Shown: positions 1 to 9,515, counted from the first letter of the stretch. The stretch: 64,000 nucleotides of DNA from Fredinandcohnia aciditolerans (GCA_003640645.1 QGHH01000019.1:27576-91575); one strand, 5' to 3'. Made by a program: numbers and translations. The notes: generated by a model from the sequence alone, not told the origin.

Positions 1-211
1 AAAGAACGGCTTTTTCAGGTCCGCCGTGATTTTTTAAATCAGCTTGACCATCCCCGGTTAGACCTTCTTTACCAAGCATTACCGGATAATGAATGGGCTC
101 TTTAAAAATACCACTTGTCCATTCTTTATCCATGAGCTTTTTCGCATTTGGGTCACCCATTGTTTTGGGTTTGCCAATAAATAATTGGTTTATGTATGGT
201 TGGTTTTCCAT
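1..211 (-). CDS. MOSC domain protein (YiiM/YflK type), 5' part only
   Basis: The first 70 codons of a gene that runs off the left edge of the window on the minus strand. The visible protein begins MENQPYINQLFIGKPKTMGD and contains GDGQADLKNHGGPEKAV at its right end, the conserved start of the MOSC beta-barrel in YiiM/YflK-type proteins. MOSC proteins handle molybdenum cofactor or activated sulfur; YiiM relatives take part in detoxifying N-hydroxylated bases. The start is supported by an AGAGGTGAT ribosome site 6-7 bases upstream. The catalytic cysteine region lies outside the window, so function is inferred from family only. Confidence 0.8.
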   Translation of the reverse strand, partial: MENQPYINQLFIGKPKTMGDPNAKKLMDKEWTSGIFKEPIHYPVMLGKEGLTGDGQADLKNHGGPEKAVL

Positions 212-401
212 TTCGCTATCACCTCTGGTTTTAGTTTACCATGGTTGAAGAGAGGAATCTGTCCAATTATGGCTTAAAGTGTTGGATACTGAAGAGATAT
301 TTACTACTTTCTTTTAATTCAAACTATTGAAACGGATAGAGGGGCGCTATACTATTAAATTAATAGTTTCTAATGGTTGTTTTAAATTGAGGAGGGTAAC
401 C

Positions 402-1379
402 ATGGATAAGAAAAGAATCATTATGTTAAGTACAGGAGGGACAATTGCCAGTAAACGAAATCCAGTAACGGGGCTATTAACAGCGGGTGTGATGTCTGGT
501 GAAGAACTATCTGAAATGTGTGATCTCCCTTCATATATAGATGTTGATGTGCTGTCTGTCTTTCAAATACCTAGTAATCATATGACCTTTGGTCATTTAA
601 TTACCTTGAAGGAAAAAATTGAAGAAGTCTTTGAAAATCCAGATATAGATGGAGTCGTAGTCACTCATGGGACTGATACATTAGAAGAAACGGCATATTT
701 CTTAGATTTAGTTATTGCTGATGAAAGGCCTATTGTGATCACTGGATCACAGCGGGGGCCTCAAGTGAATGGAACGGATGCTTTTGTTAACTTGCGCCAA
801 TCCATTCTTTTAGCTGCATATCCAGAATGTAGGGGTCTTGGAACGGTTGCTTTATTTAATGAGAGAATATTCTCCGGGCGATACATCAAGAAAAAACATG
901 CATCAAACGTAGATGGATTTACGTCTTTTGGCTTCGGTTACCTAGGAATTGTGGATCAAGATACAATCTTTATTTATCAAAAACCTGTAAAACGAGAAAC
1001 ATATACTTTGAAAACCTCATTACCTTCTGTTGAGCTCGTAAAAACCTCGCTTGGCTCGGATGGTAAATTTATAGATTGTGCGGCTGATCATGGGGCTAAA
1101 GGAATTATTGTAGAAGCTCCTGGTAGAGGTCATGCACCACCATATATCCTAGAAAGTGTAAAAAGGGCGGTTGAAAAAGGAATATATGTCCTTCTCACAA
1201 CAAGTGCTGAGGAAGGGGAAGTAAAGACGGTTTACGACTTCCCAGGAAGTGCCTGGTCCTTACAAAATACGGGGGTCCTTTTAGCTGGTGATTATGACAG
1301 CAAAAAGGCACGAATTAAATTAGCAGTTCTGATAGCTGCGGGCGTTAAAGAAATAAGTGAAGGTCATTTTCATCATTAA
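402..1379 (+). CDS. ansA: L-asparaginase, type I (cytoplasmic)
   Basis: Hydrolyses L-asparagine to aspartate and ammonia. At 325 aa it has the usual length of cytoplasmic bacterial asparaginases and no signal peptide. Both active-site signatures are visible: STGGTIAS at residues 10-17 (nucleophile Thr) and THGTDTLEE near residues 86-94 (second Thr and the Asp of the catalytic triad). An in-frame ATG lies 75 bases further upstream, but the start at 402 is preceded by GGAGGG at the right distance and gives the expected N-terminus MDKKRIIML. No aspartase gene follows, so it is not in an ansAB-type operon here. Confidence 0.93.
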   Translation: MDKKRIIMLSTGGTIASKRNPVTGLLTAGVMSGEELSEMCDLPSYIDVDVLSVFQIPSNHMTFGHLITLKEKIEEVFENPDIDGVVVTHGTDTLEETAYFLDLVIADERPIVITGSQRGPQVNGTDAFVNLRQSILLAAYPECRGLGTVALFNERIFSGRYIKKKHASNVDGFTSFGFGYLGIVDQDTIFIYQKPVKRETYTLKTSLPSVELVKTSLGSDGKFIDCAADHGAKGIIVEAPGRGHAPPYILESVKRAVEKGIYVLLTTSAEEGEVKTVYDFPGSAWSLQNTGVLLAGDYDSKKARIKLAVLIAAGVKEISEGHFHH

Positions 1380-1699
1380 ATTCTTAGAAGAGGATAGGTT
1401 CATTTGTAATTTGTGAAATTTGCAAAGACGGTGGACCTGTCCTTTTTGTCGGTTTTAGTAGTAGTTTGTAACATTTTGGGACGAGGGACCTGTCCCCCTG
1501 TCCCACTAACTGGCAAATTATTGGCTCAGGCATGTTTTAAACGGATAGAAGGTGGTTTGATGTGATTAGCTCGGTTTGGTAGCGTTTACACTCACTAATT
1601 GAATCATATGCATATGACTTTCCGAGATACCCTTGATAATGGTTTTTAAGATGTTACGATAAATACATTCTTAAATTTTTACCACAAGGGAGACATTTG
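1380..1699. repeat. Intergenic stretch with a GGGAC/GTCCC hairpin repeat
   Basis: No gene is seen between ansA and proC. Positions 1478-1504 hold GGGAC..AGGGACC..CCCTGTCCC, an imperfect hairpin. A shorter relative, GGTGGACCTGTCC, lies at about 1430-1443. Closely similar sequence appears again twice at 17625-17695. The rest, including AT-rich sequence before proC, shows nothing I can name; no T-box is recognisable. Confidence 0.55.
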
Positions 1700-2554
1700 A
1701 TGTTACATGAAAAAACAATCGCCTTTATAGGGGCAGGTTCTATGGCAGAGGCAATGATTTCAGGAATTGTTGCGGCTAGAAAAGTTCCTTCGAATCAGAT
1801 TTTTGTTACCAACCGTTCGAATACAGCACGACTACAACAGCTTGAAGAAAATTATTATATTAAAGGTTTAACAAGCAAACATCTAAACCTACAAAATATC
1901 GATATAATCGTCCTCGCAATGAAACCTAAAGATGCAGAAGTTGCACTACAGTCCATCAAAGATTCACTTCAACCAAACCAACTCGTTTTATCCGTACTAG
2001 CGGGTATTACCACAACTTACATGGAGCAGCATTTACCAGCGGGACAACAGGTGATTCGTGTGATGCCGAATACCTCTAGCATGATTGGAGAGTCTGCAAC
2101 AGCCATTTCGGCCGGTTCCTCGACTACTACGGAAAATATGATACTAGCTAAAGACCTGCTTGAATCGATTGGAGAAGTTTACGAGATTCCAGAGGACCAA
2201 ATGGATGTGTTTACAGGAGTAGCGGGTAGTGGACCTGCCTATATTTATTACCTAATGGAGCATATGGAAGCAACAGTGAAAAAAGCAGGATTACAAGAAA
2301 AAGTGACAAGAGAAATTATTGCTCAAACAATTGTAGGGGCAGCAAAAATGATCCAGCAACAGAATGAGACACCGACCACATTACGGGAAAATGTGACTTC
2401 CCCAAATGGAACAACAGCTGCAGGGTTAGCAGCTCTGGAAAACAACGGTGCCGGTATGGCGATCTCACAAGCTATTAAACATGCGGCAAAGCGTTCCAAG
2501 GAAATCAGTTCACAGCTTGAAGGCACTACTGAGAAAAAAGTTCAAGCTGTTTAA
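1700..2554 (+). CDS. proC: Pyrroline-5-carboxylate reductase
   Basis: Last step of proline synthesis: reduces 1-pyrroline-5-carboxylate to L-proline with NAD(P)H, in the cytoplasm. The Rossmann motif IGAGSMAEAM lies at residues 10-19, and the P5CR dimerisation-domain signature GVAGSGPAYIYYLMEHM near residues 173-189; 284 aa is typical. The ATG at 1700 has GGGAG seven bases upstream; a TTG directly before it would add one residue. B. subtilis carries several P5C reductases (proG, proH, proI); this copy lies directly before proB and proA, so it is probably the biosynthetic one. Nearly 400 bp of repeat sequence separates it from proB. Confidence 0.93.
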   Translation: MLHEKTIAFIGAGSMAEAMISGIVAARKVPSNQIFVTNRSNTARLQQLEENYYIKGLTSKHLNLQNIDIIVLAMKPKDAEVALQSIKDSLQPNQLVLSVLAGITTTYMEQHLPAGQQVIRVMPNTSSMIGESATAISAGSSTTTENMILAKDLLESIGEVYEIPEDQMDVFTGVAGSGPAYIYYLMEHMEATVKKAGLQEKVTREIIAQTIVGAAKMIQQQNETPTTLRENVTSPNGTTAAGLAALENNGAGMAISQAIKHAAKRSKEISSQLEGTTEKKVQAV

Positions 2555-2599
2555 CATAAGCATAAAACTCTTTTACGGGCGATAAGCGCTTGTAAAATA

Positions 2600-2886
2600 G
2601 CGGGTTCAAAATGGAGGGTAAAAAGGACCGCGTCGACAAAAATGCCACGTCCTGTGGCATTGTCGACACTAGCACATCCTGTGCGTCGAAATTTCAAGGC
2701 GGTGCATCTTTGAGTACCGGAGCGAGGTAACTGCTTGAGTTAACTCCCTTGCAGCCTTGCGCTGAGGAATTGACTTCGTGAATAGACTAGTAGACGCAAG
2801 CGCATAGCCTGGTTATTCACTCTATTCTCAAAGCAATGTACGCAGAAATTTGAAGTGTCATTTTTGGCCGACTTTTTGAACATCCT
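2600..2886. repeat. MITE-like intergenic element between proC and proB
   Basis: About 285 bp bounded by short inverted ends (GTTCAAAA near 2603 and TTTTTGAAC near 2874). Near its left end is a long hairpin at about 2631-2666 built on GTCGACAA..TGCCAC / GTGGCA..TGTCGAC, followed by a smaller GCACA/TGTGC hairpin. It has no open frame of note. The GCCAC..TCCTGTGGCA core is also found inside the dispersed element described at 44.7 kb. Its size, ends and lack of coding capacity suggest a non-autonomous mobile repeat, but I see only one full copy in this window. Confidence 0.45.
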
Positions 2887-2946
2887 TTAAAAGTATTATC
2901 GTCCGGCAATCAAAAGCTAAAAACAAAACAGATAAGGATTGATCGG

Positions 2947-4068
2947 ATGTCCATAGAAAAAAGAGTCGTTATAAAGGTCGGAAGTAGCTCGTTAACGAGC
3001 CGTCATGGAGAAATTAGTAAGATAAAACTAGAAAAATTGACGAATGAAATTGCTGAGCTGAAGGATGCAGGGCACGAGGTAGTTCTAGTATCATCAGGGG
3101 CCGTCGCTGCTGGGTATAGAAAGCTCGGCTGTCTTAAACGCCCAGATTCATTGTCAGAAAAACAAGCAGCTGCATCGATTGGTCAAGGATTATTAATGGA
3201 GTCCTATTCTCATCTCTTTTTATCACACGGCTATGTGGCTTCGCAAATTTTGATTTTAAGAAGCGACTTTTTGGATGAATCACGTTATCAAAACGTTCGC
3301 AACACGTTGAATGTTTTATTAGACCGGGGGATTATTCCAATCGTTAATGAAAATGACACGCTTTCGACAGAGCGTTTGAACTTTGGTGATAATGACACAT
3401 TGGCGGCTAAAGTTGCTGGATTAGTGGATGCTGACCAACTGGTCATTTTATCTGATATAGATGGTTTATATGATAAAAACCCAACTGCACATGAGGATGC
3501 TAAGTTAATAGAGCAAGTGTCTGAAATTACGGATGAAATCGAGAATGCTGCGGGTGGTTCTGGAAGTACTGTTGGTACAGGTGGCATGAAGTCTAAAATC
3601 GAAGCCGTGAAAATTGCAATGGCGTCTGGGATTTCAACCTTTTTAGGAAATGCAAATAAAGAAAATATCATCGTGGATGCCGTGGAAGAAAAGGCGACCG
3701 GTACGTATTTTAATTGTAAAAAATCTATGACAATACTTAATCAAAAGAAAAAGTGGATTGCCTTTCACTCAGGATCCAAGGGAGAAATAATCATCAATGC
3801 CGATGCAATAGAGAGAATTGTGGAGAATCGGAAGAGCTTGCGGCTAAAGGAGATTCTTCAAGTCGAGGGTAGGTTTGAAAAAGGCGCTGTTGTCCGTGTA
3901 GTGGATACGGGCGAAGAAGAAATTGCTAGAGGTTTGGTGAAAATCTCTTCAGATGAGTTAGAACGGATGCTACGGTCTCAAAGAGATCAAGTAATCGATT
4001 CTACTGTCATTATGGAAATGGGAGATTTTGTTTGTCATATTGATGCACCGATTACAATTGGAGTTTGA
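2947..4068 (+). CDS. proB: Glutamate 5-kinase with PUA domain
   Basis: First step of proline synthesis: phosphorylates L-glutamate to gamma-glutamyl phosphate. Residues 1 to about 260 are an amino acid kinase fold: VVIKVGSSSLT at the start, the VSSGAVAAG glycine loop, NENDTLS, FGDNDTLAAKVAGLVDAD and TGGMKSKIEA. The last ~95 residues form a PUA domain. Total length is 373 aa, as in other two-domain ProB proteins. AAGGAT precedes the ATG. proA follows after 115 bp, most of which is a dispersed repeat. The kinase domain is usually feedback-inhibited by proline; nothing in this sequence argues otherwise. Confidence 0.95.
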   Translation: MSIEKRVVIKVGSSSLTSRHGEISKIKLEKLTNEIAELKDAGHEVVLVSSGAVAAGYRKLGCLKRPDSLSEKQAAASIGQGLLMESYSHLFLSHGYVASQILILRSDFLDESRYQNVRNTLNVLLDRGIIPIVNENDTLSTERLNFGDNDTLAAKVAGLVDADQLVILSDIDGLYDKNPTAHEDAKLIEQVSEITDEIENAAGGSGSTVGTGGMKSKIEAVKIAMASGISTFLGNANKENIIVDAVEEKATGTYFNCKKSMTILNQKKKWIAFHSGSKGEIIINADAIERIVENRKSLRLKEILQVEGRFEKGAVVRVVDTGEEEIARGLVKISSDELERMLRSQRDQVIDSTVIMEMGDFVCHIDAPITIGV

Positions 4069-4169
4069 CTTATTCAGTAGGTAACCCGACTGAATAAGTT
4101 ATAGCCTCCGGCGGATGCCACAGATTTTTAGAGGTAGTTTTTCGAGCAGGCTCGAAGGCGCATTTGATT
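4069..4169 (+). repeat. Dispersed 5'-leader element, copy 1 (before proA)
   Basis: Shortest of five copies in the window. It opens with the inverted pair TTATTCAG..CTGAATAA, continues with GCCTCCGGCGGATGCCAC, has a TTCGAGCAGGCTCGAA hairpin, and ends GGCGCATTTGATT directly before the AAAGGAGG ribosome site of proA. The other copies are at 38.7, 42.8, 44.7 and 45.9 kb. Confidence 0.8.
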
Positions 4170-4183
4170 AAAGGAGGAATTAG

Positions 4184-5446
4184 GTGACTTTAGTAAAGGA
4201 AAATGTAGATATTAGAAATCAAGCACGTGAAGCAAAAAAAGCTGCCAAACAAGTGAGTATTCTATCAACTGACGATAAAAATAGAGCATTGTATATAATA
4301 GCTGAACATTTGGAAGCAAGCTTTGAAACCATCTTAGAAGCTAATAAGGTTGATTTGCAAAAAGGTAAAGTGGCCAGATATACGCCAGCATTCATGGATC
4401 GGCTAACACTTTCAAAAGAACGTATTTTTGATTTTGCAGAGGGGCTTCGACAGGTTGCTGCTTTGGAGGACCCGACAGACCAAGTCATCTCAGATTGGAC
4501 ATTAGAAAACGGCCTGCTGGTGAAAAAAGTAACGGTACCTTTGGGTGTTATCGGAATGATATATGAGGCACGACCAAATGTAACGGTTGATGCAACTGGG
4601 CTCGCGTTGAAATCAGGAAATGCAATTATCTTAAAAGGCGGTTCATCAGCAATTCACACAAATAAAGCAATCGTAGAGGTTATTCAATATGCGCTAGAGC
4701 ATACGATGATACCAAGGGAAGCTGTTCAATTTATTGCAAGTACGGATCGAGAAGCTACCGGGCAGCTATTTACGATGAAGGAATATATTGATGTCCTTAT
4801 TCCACGCGGCGGGGCTTCTTTGATTCAAACGGTTGTTAAACAAGCGACAGTTCCTGTACTCGAAACAGGTGTTGGAAATTGCCATGTCTATATTGACTCT
4901 GAAGCTGATGTAAACAAAGCGTTACCTATCCTTGTGAATGCAAAAACGGATCGCCCGGCTGTTTGTAATGCTGCGGAAACAGTCCTTATACATAAGGACT
5001 GGTTGCTAAAACATAAGGATGCGCTTGTGAAAACATTACAGGAACATTCTATTACAGTGCATGGGGATGAGCAGTCACTATCAATTATCCCAAATGCAAT
5101 CCCCGCAGGTGAAGAGGATTGGGCAAATGAATACTTAAGTTTGGATATTGCGATGAAGATTGTTGAAGATGTGCACGAAGCAATTGACCATATTGAAAAA
5201 TATGGGACAAAGCACTCAGAGGCAGTTATTACAGAAAATCAAGAAGTAGCAGATGTGTTCATGAAACTTGTCGACGCATCTTCTCTTTATCATAATGCTT
5301 CAACTCGATTTACAGATGGTGGAGTCCTAGGGTTTGGTGCTGAGATTGGCATATCAACTCAAAAGCTTCATGCACGTGGGCCGATGGGACTACCAGCACT
5401 AACAACAGTAAAATTCTTAATGACCGGAAATGGACAAATAAGATAA
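4184..5446 (+). CDS. proA: Gamma-glutamyl phosphate reductase
   Basis: Second step of proline synthesis: NADPH-dependent reduction of gamma-glutamyl phosphate to glutamate semialdehyde, which cyclises to P5C. The protein (420 aa) belongs to the aldehyde dehydrogenase superfamily. The catalytic cysteine is Cys261 in TDRPAVCNAAET, and the family patterns GMIYEARPNVT and GNAIILKGGSSA are present. The start is GTG at 4184 with a near-perfect AAAGGAGGAA site ahead of it. It forms a proline locus with proC and proB and is closed by a strong terminator. Confidence 0.95.
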   Translation: MTLVKENVDIRNQAREAKKAAKQVSILSTDDKNRALYIIAEHLEASFETILEANKVDLQKGKVARYTPAFMDRLTLSKERIFDFAEGLRQVAALEDPTDQVISDWTLENGLLVKKVTVPLGVIGMIYEARPNVTVDATGLALKSGNAIILKGGSSAIHTNKAIVEVIQYALEHTMIPREAVQFIASTDREATGQLFTMKEYIDVLIPRGGASLIQTVVKQATVPVLETGVGNCHVYIDSEADVNKALPILVNAKTDRPAVCNAAETVLIHKDWLLKHKDALVKTLQEHSITVHGDEQSLSIIPNAIPAGEEDWANEYLSLDIAMKIVEDVHEAIDHIEKYGTKHSEAVITENQEVADVFMKLVDASSLYHNASTRFTDGGVLGFGAEIGISTQKLHARGPMGLPALTTVKFLMTGNGQIR

Positions 5447-5453
5447 TAAAGAA

Positions 5454-5489
5454 ACACGGCAGAATGAATAGGATTCTGCCGTGTTTTTT
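5454..5489 (+). terminator. Rho-independent terminator of proA
   Basis: Perfect 12-bp stem ACACGGCAGAAT / ATTCTGCCGTGT with a 7-base loop, followed by a T-run. It lies 7 bp after the proA stop and also separates proA from the convergent tetR-type gene. Confidence 0.9.
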
Positions 5490-5505
5490 GGTGAAAGGGA
5501 TAAAT

Positions 5506-6333
5506 TTATTGTTTCTTAAAATGGGAACTGAGTATGTGTGAGATCCATTTACAATGTGGATTGTTCCGAACGTTTAACAAGAGTCCGTTTATAATCGCAG
5601 GGCTATATGTTCGTTTATTCACCTGTTCTTGCAAGAGCAGCAGGGATTCCTTTTCAATTGAATCTTCCATTTCTTTTACTTTCTCCTCAAGTAACGAAAT
5701 CAATTGTTCCTTTGTGATCTCACCCTGTCCGGATGATTCCATAAGTTCTTTTTTTAGAAAAGGAAGGGTCATGCCATGAGCTAATAAATCTGTTTTTTCC
5801 ACTAGGGACTGACAAAGGAGGTCAATATCCAGTGGAACAAGCTGATACAGAAAGAGCTCCGAATACATTCTCATAAAACCTTTTATACTATAGAGTAGAT
5901 CATATTTTATATGCTCTGCTTTTTCTCCATAAATGCGGTCAATCATCAAAAGAATCACTGTATTACCTAGTTTGTCATAATAATGCATTTTAAGAATTAA
6001 TTTTTCGTTAAGAGACTGGGTATACTCTTTCATTAAGATATTCGCAAAATGTGAGTGTTCTTTAAATGATTGGAAGCTTACATAATAATATTCAAACAGA
6101 AGATTTTCTGTATCTTTTTTGTTTCTGACTAAATGGTCAATATTAGCAAAAATTTGTTCCATAAACTGGTCGATAAGGGCGATGATTAATTCATCTTTTG
6201 ACTTGAAAGAGAGGTAGAAAGCTCCCTTTGAAATCCCACACTGATCAGTTATTTGCTGTACGGATGTTGCCTCAAAACCTTGCTTTGCGAAAAGCTCTAG
6301 CGCCTTTTCCATTATTAGTTGTTTTTTCACCAT
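5506..6333 (-). CDS. TetR-family repressor (YerO-like) of the adjacent RND pump
   Basis: A 275-aa regulator with an N-terminal TetR helix-turn-helix at residues ~8-50 (ALELFAKQGFEATSVQQITDQ, then GISKGAFYLSFKSKDELI). The long C-terminal ligand domain is divergent. It is transcribed away from the swrC-like pump, and a TetR-type palindrome lies in the pump promoter, so it most likely represses the pump and perhaps itself. B. subtilis has a similar pairing, yerO with swrC (yerP). The start ATG at 6333 has GGGAGAG upstream. At 275 aa it is longer than the usual ~200 aa of the family. Confidence 0.87.
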   Translation of the reverse strand: MVKKQLIMEKALELFAKQGFEATSVQQITDQCGISKGAFYLSFKSKDELIIALIDQFMEQIFANIDHLVRNKKDTENLLFEYYYVSFQSFKEHSHFANILMKEYTQSLNEKLILKMHYYDKLGNTVILLMIDRIYGEKAEHIKYDLLYSIKGFMRMYSELFLYQLVPLDIDLLCQSLVEKTDLLAHGMTLPFLKKELMESSGQGEITKEQLISLLEEKVKEMEDSIEKESLLLLQEQVNKRTYSPAIINGLLLNVRNNPHCKWISHILSSHFKKQ

Positions 6334-6360
6334 TTCGTGGTTCTCTCCCGTTTTCTTTCA

Positions 6361-6389
6361 TTGACAAATGACTGATTGGTCATTATTAT
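6361..6389 (+). promoter_or_regulatory. swrC-like promoter with TetR operator in its spacer
   Basis: A textbook sigma-A promoter: TTGACA (6361-6366), 17-bp spacer, TATTAT (6384-6389). The spacer is almost filled by the perfect palindrome AATGAC-TGATTG-GTCATT (6367-6384). A repressor bound there would exclude RNA polymerase. The divergent TetR gene starts 28 bp away, so the site can control both. Confidence 0.8.
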
Positions 6390-6431
6390 AAATAAATGGG
6401 TTTAATAAGTCAATCTAGGGTAGGTGTAAGT

Positions 6432-9400
6432 GTGAGAGGTATAGCCAACTTTGTATTAAAAAACAAACTAGCAGTTTGGTTATTAACAATTATTATAACG
6501 GTATCTGGAATTTATTCAGGTACACAAATGAAGACAGAAACGATTCCTGATATATCCATTCCGTTCCTAATGGTTATGGATGTATATCCTGGTGCAACTC
6601 CCGAACAGGTGATGGAAGATGTCTCAATGCCAATTGAAAAAGCGGTCGAGGGACTTGATGGGGTTAAATCCGTTTATTCCAATTCTTATTCGAACATGGC
6701 TAATATTCAAGTTGAATATGAGTATGGCGAGGATATGGACGAGGCAAAGCGTGCCCTTCAATCTGCGTTAGACGCAGTTACATTGCCAGAAGCTGCACAA
6801 GAGCCTGTTATTACAGCCATTAGCATGAATATGATGCCGGTTGTGGCATTAAGTGTAAGTAGTAAAACAGAAGATATTGTGGAATTAACATCAACAGTTG
6901 AAGATGTTTTACTTCCAAAGATTGAAAAGCTTGATGGGGTTGGTTCGGCAACGATCACAGGTCAGCATATTGAAGAAGTACAACTTACTTATAATACTGA
7001 AAAAATGGCTGAGCTTGACTTAACAGAGGACTCAGTCAAACAGATGATTCAAGCAAGTGATATGTCAGTATCACTGGGACTTTTTGAATTTAAAGAAGGT
7101 GAACAAGCTGTTGCGATTGACGGAAAGTTCATGACAGCAGATGAGTTAAAGGAAATGTTAATTCCTGTTACACCTACTGAAAATAATCCACAGCCATTCG
7201 TGAAGCTTAGTGATATTGCTACAATTGAAGAAGTTGGACGCGTTCAATCCGTATCTCGTACGAACGGAAAAGACGCTATTGCCATTCAAATTGTTAAAGA
7301 GCAACGAGCAAACACAGTGGATGTGGTAAATGAAGTAAAGGATCTTATTGAAGACGAGCAGGAAAGAATTGAAGGTCTCGTTATCGATGTTTCACTAGAC
7401 CAAGGAGAGCCAATTGAAAAATCAGTTGCAACAATGGTAGAAAAAGCACTATTTGGTGGTTTAATCGCGGTCTTAATAATTCTACTATTCCTTCGTAATT
7501 TTAGATCAACAATTATTTCAATTGTATCCATTCCGGTTTCTATTTTTATGGCATTAATGTTACTGAAGTGGATGGATATTACATTGAACTTAATGACACT
7601 AGGAGCAGTTACGGTTGCAATCGGACGTGTAATTGATGACTCCATTGTCGTTGTTGAAAATATTTATCGAAGACTACATTTAAAAGAAGAAAAGCTAAAT
7701 GGCCGTGCCTTAATTCGTGAAGCAACACTTGAAATGTTCAAGCCAATCCTTTCCTCCACGTTAGTTACGGTTGCAGTATTTGCACCGTTAATTTTTGTAG
7801 GTGGTATGGTTGGAGAATTGTTCATGCCGTTCGCATTAACAATGACTTTTGCTTTAGGTGCTTCTTTGTTAGTTGCGATTACAATCGTTCCTGCTTTATC
7901 ACATACTTTGTTTAAGAAACAGCTCTATGTTGAAAAAACAGAGTCAAAGCATAAAGAAGTAGGTAAGCTTGCAAATTGGTATAAAGGTATTTTAAATTGG
8001 TCGCTAAATCATAAAATTATTGTGTCAGTACTGTCAATATTATTATTAGTCGGTAGCTTAGCATTAACACCGCTTATTGGTTTTAGTTTTATGGGTAGTG
8101 AAGAAGAAAAGGTCATGTATCTAACTTACACGCCAGGAACTGGTGAGTTAAAAGATGAAACCTTGGATAATGTTGCAACAGTTGAAGAAGAGTTATTAAA
8201 ACGAGAAGATATTGATATTCTTCAGGTTTCTGTAACAGAAAGCGGCGACCCAATGGCCGCAATGATGGGAGGCGGCGGTGACGGTGCGCTCATGTACCTC
8301 ATTTTCGATCCGGAAATGGAAAACTTCCCTGAAGTCCGCGAAGAAGTTGAAGAATACGTGTTTAATATTGGCCAATCGGGTGAGTGGAAGAGCCAGAATT
8401 TCTCTTCTATGTCAATGAGCACAAATGAAGTTAGTTATACATTATATAGTGAAGATTTAGATAAGCTTTATGATGCAGTTGATATGGTTGAAGGTGTCAT
8501 GAATGATGCAGACGGTTTAGAGGATGTATCCTCAAGTGCTGAGGATGCATATGTAGAGTACACATTCAATGTTGAGCAGGATGAATTATTACAATATGGA
8601 CTTACAACTGGCCAAATTGTAATGATGCTAAATCCAGACCGCTCACAAGAGGTTATCACAACTGTTGAAAAAGATGGAAATACATTAGAAGTTATTGTTC
8701 AGCAGGAAGAAGTAGCTACACCAGAATCAATAGATGATCTTCTTGCAACTCAAGTACCAACAGCATTGGGTACAACTATGCCTCTATCTGATTTAGTAAC
8801 GGTTAAAGAAGGTACTACCTTAAATACACTTGCTCGTAGTAAAGGTGAGTACTATGCTTCCGTTTCAGGATCCATTATTGGGGATGATATTTCAAAAGTA
8901 ACAGCTAAGGTTGGAGAAAAAGTTGAAGAACTAGACCTTCCAAAAGGAGTAACACTTGATATTGCTGGTGTTCAAGCAGATATGGTTGAAACATTTACTC
9001 AACTAGGCCTTGCAATGCTCGCAGCAATTGCAATTGTTTACTTCATCCTTGTTGTGACATTTGGTGAAGGAGTTGCACCATTTGCAATTCTGTTCTCCCT
9101 ACCATTTGCAATTATTGGTTCGTTTGTTGGATTATTGATTGCAGACGAAACGATTTCGGTATCGGTAATGATGGGTCTGTTGATGTTGATCGGTATAGTG
9201 GTTACAAACGCCATCGTTTTAGTAGACCGAATCATTCATATGGAACGTGATGGACTAACAATGCGTGAAGCTGTTCTTGAGGCTGGTGCCACACGTTTAC
9301 GTCCAATCTTAATGACGGCAATTGCCACAATGGGTGCGTTGATCCCGTTATTATTTGGCGAAGGTGGCGGAGGTTTAATTTCGAAAGGACTAGGTATCAC

Positions 9401-9515
9401 CGTTATCGGTGGACTCGCAAGTTCAACTCTGTTAACACTTCTAGTCGTACCAATCGTCTACGAAATTTTGTCTAAAATGTTTAAGAAAGACCGTAAAAAC
9501 ATTCAAGAAAACTAA
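6432..9515 (+). CDS. swrC: RND-family efflux pump (SwrC/YerP-like)
   Basis: An inner-membrane proton-driven exporter of the AcrB/SwrC family, 1027 aa from this start. The sequence shows two tandem halves, each with one N-terminal membrane helix, a large extracellular loop and a bundle of five further helices. GAVTVAIGRVIDDSIVVVEN carries the helix-4 Asp pair typical of RND proton relays. In B. subtilis SwrC exports surfactin and helps swarming. Start choice: an ATG at 6396 lies at the predicted transcription start and has no ribosome site. GTG at 6432 has AGGGTAGGTG upstream and matches the family N-terminus (RGIANFVLKNKLAVWLL). It is controlled by the operator at 6361-6389. Confidence 0.88.
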   Translation: MRGIANFVLKNKLAVWLLTIIITVSGIYSGTQMKTETIPDISIPFLMVMDVYPGATPEQVMEDVSMPIEKAVEGLDGVKSVYSNSYSNMANIQVEYEYGEDMDEAKRALQSALDAVTLPEAAQEPVITAISMNMMPVVALSVSSKTEDIVELTSTVEDVLLPKIEKLDGVGSATITGQHIEEVQLTYNTEKMAELDLTEDSVKQMIQASDMSVSLGLFEFKEGEQAVAIDGKFMTADELKEMLIPVTPTENNPQPFVKLSDIATIEEVGRVQSVSRTNGKDAIAIQIVKEQRANTVDVVNEVKDLIEDEQERIEGLVIDVSLDQGEPIEKSVATMVEKALFGGLIAVLIILLFLRNFRSTIISIVSIPVSIFMALMLLKWMDITLNLMTLGAVTVAIGRVIDDSIVVVENIYRRLHLKEEKLNGRALIREATLEMFKPILSSTLVTVAVFAPLIFVGGMVGELFMPFALTMTFALGASLLVAITIVPALSHTLFKKQLYVEKTESKHKEVGKLANWYKGILNWSLNHKIIVSVLSILLLVGSLALTPLIGFSFMGSEEEKVMYLTYTPGTGELKDETLDNVATVEEELLKREDIDILQVSVTESGDPMAAMMGGGGDGALMYLIFDPEMENFPEVREEVEEYVFNIGQSGEWKSQNFSSMSMSTNEVSYTLYSEDLDKLYDAVDMVEGVMNDADGLEDVSSSAEDAYVEYTFNVEQDELLQYGLTTGQIVMMLNPDRSQEVITTVEKDGNTLEVIVQQEEVATPESIDDLLATQVPTALGTTMPLSDLVTVKEGTTLNTLARSKGEYYASVSGSIIGDDISKVTAKVGEKVEELDLPKGVTLDIAGVQADMVETFTQLGLAMLAAIAIVYFILVVTFGEGVAPFAILFSLPFAIIGSFVGLLIADETISVSVMMGLLMLIGIVVTNAIVLVDRIIHMERDGLTMREAVLEAGATRLRPILMTAIATMGALIPLLFGEGGGGLISKGLGITVIGGLASSTLLTLLVVPIVYEILSKMFKKDRKNIQEN

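Noticed and set aside
2600-2886. T-box or riboswitch controlling proBA
   Set aside because: No T-box consensus (GGTGGNACCGCG) or known aptamer is visible; the hairpins fit a repeat element instead.
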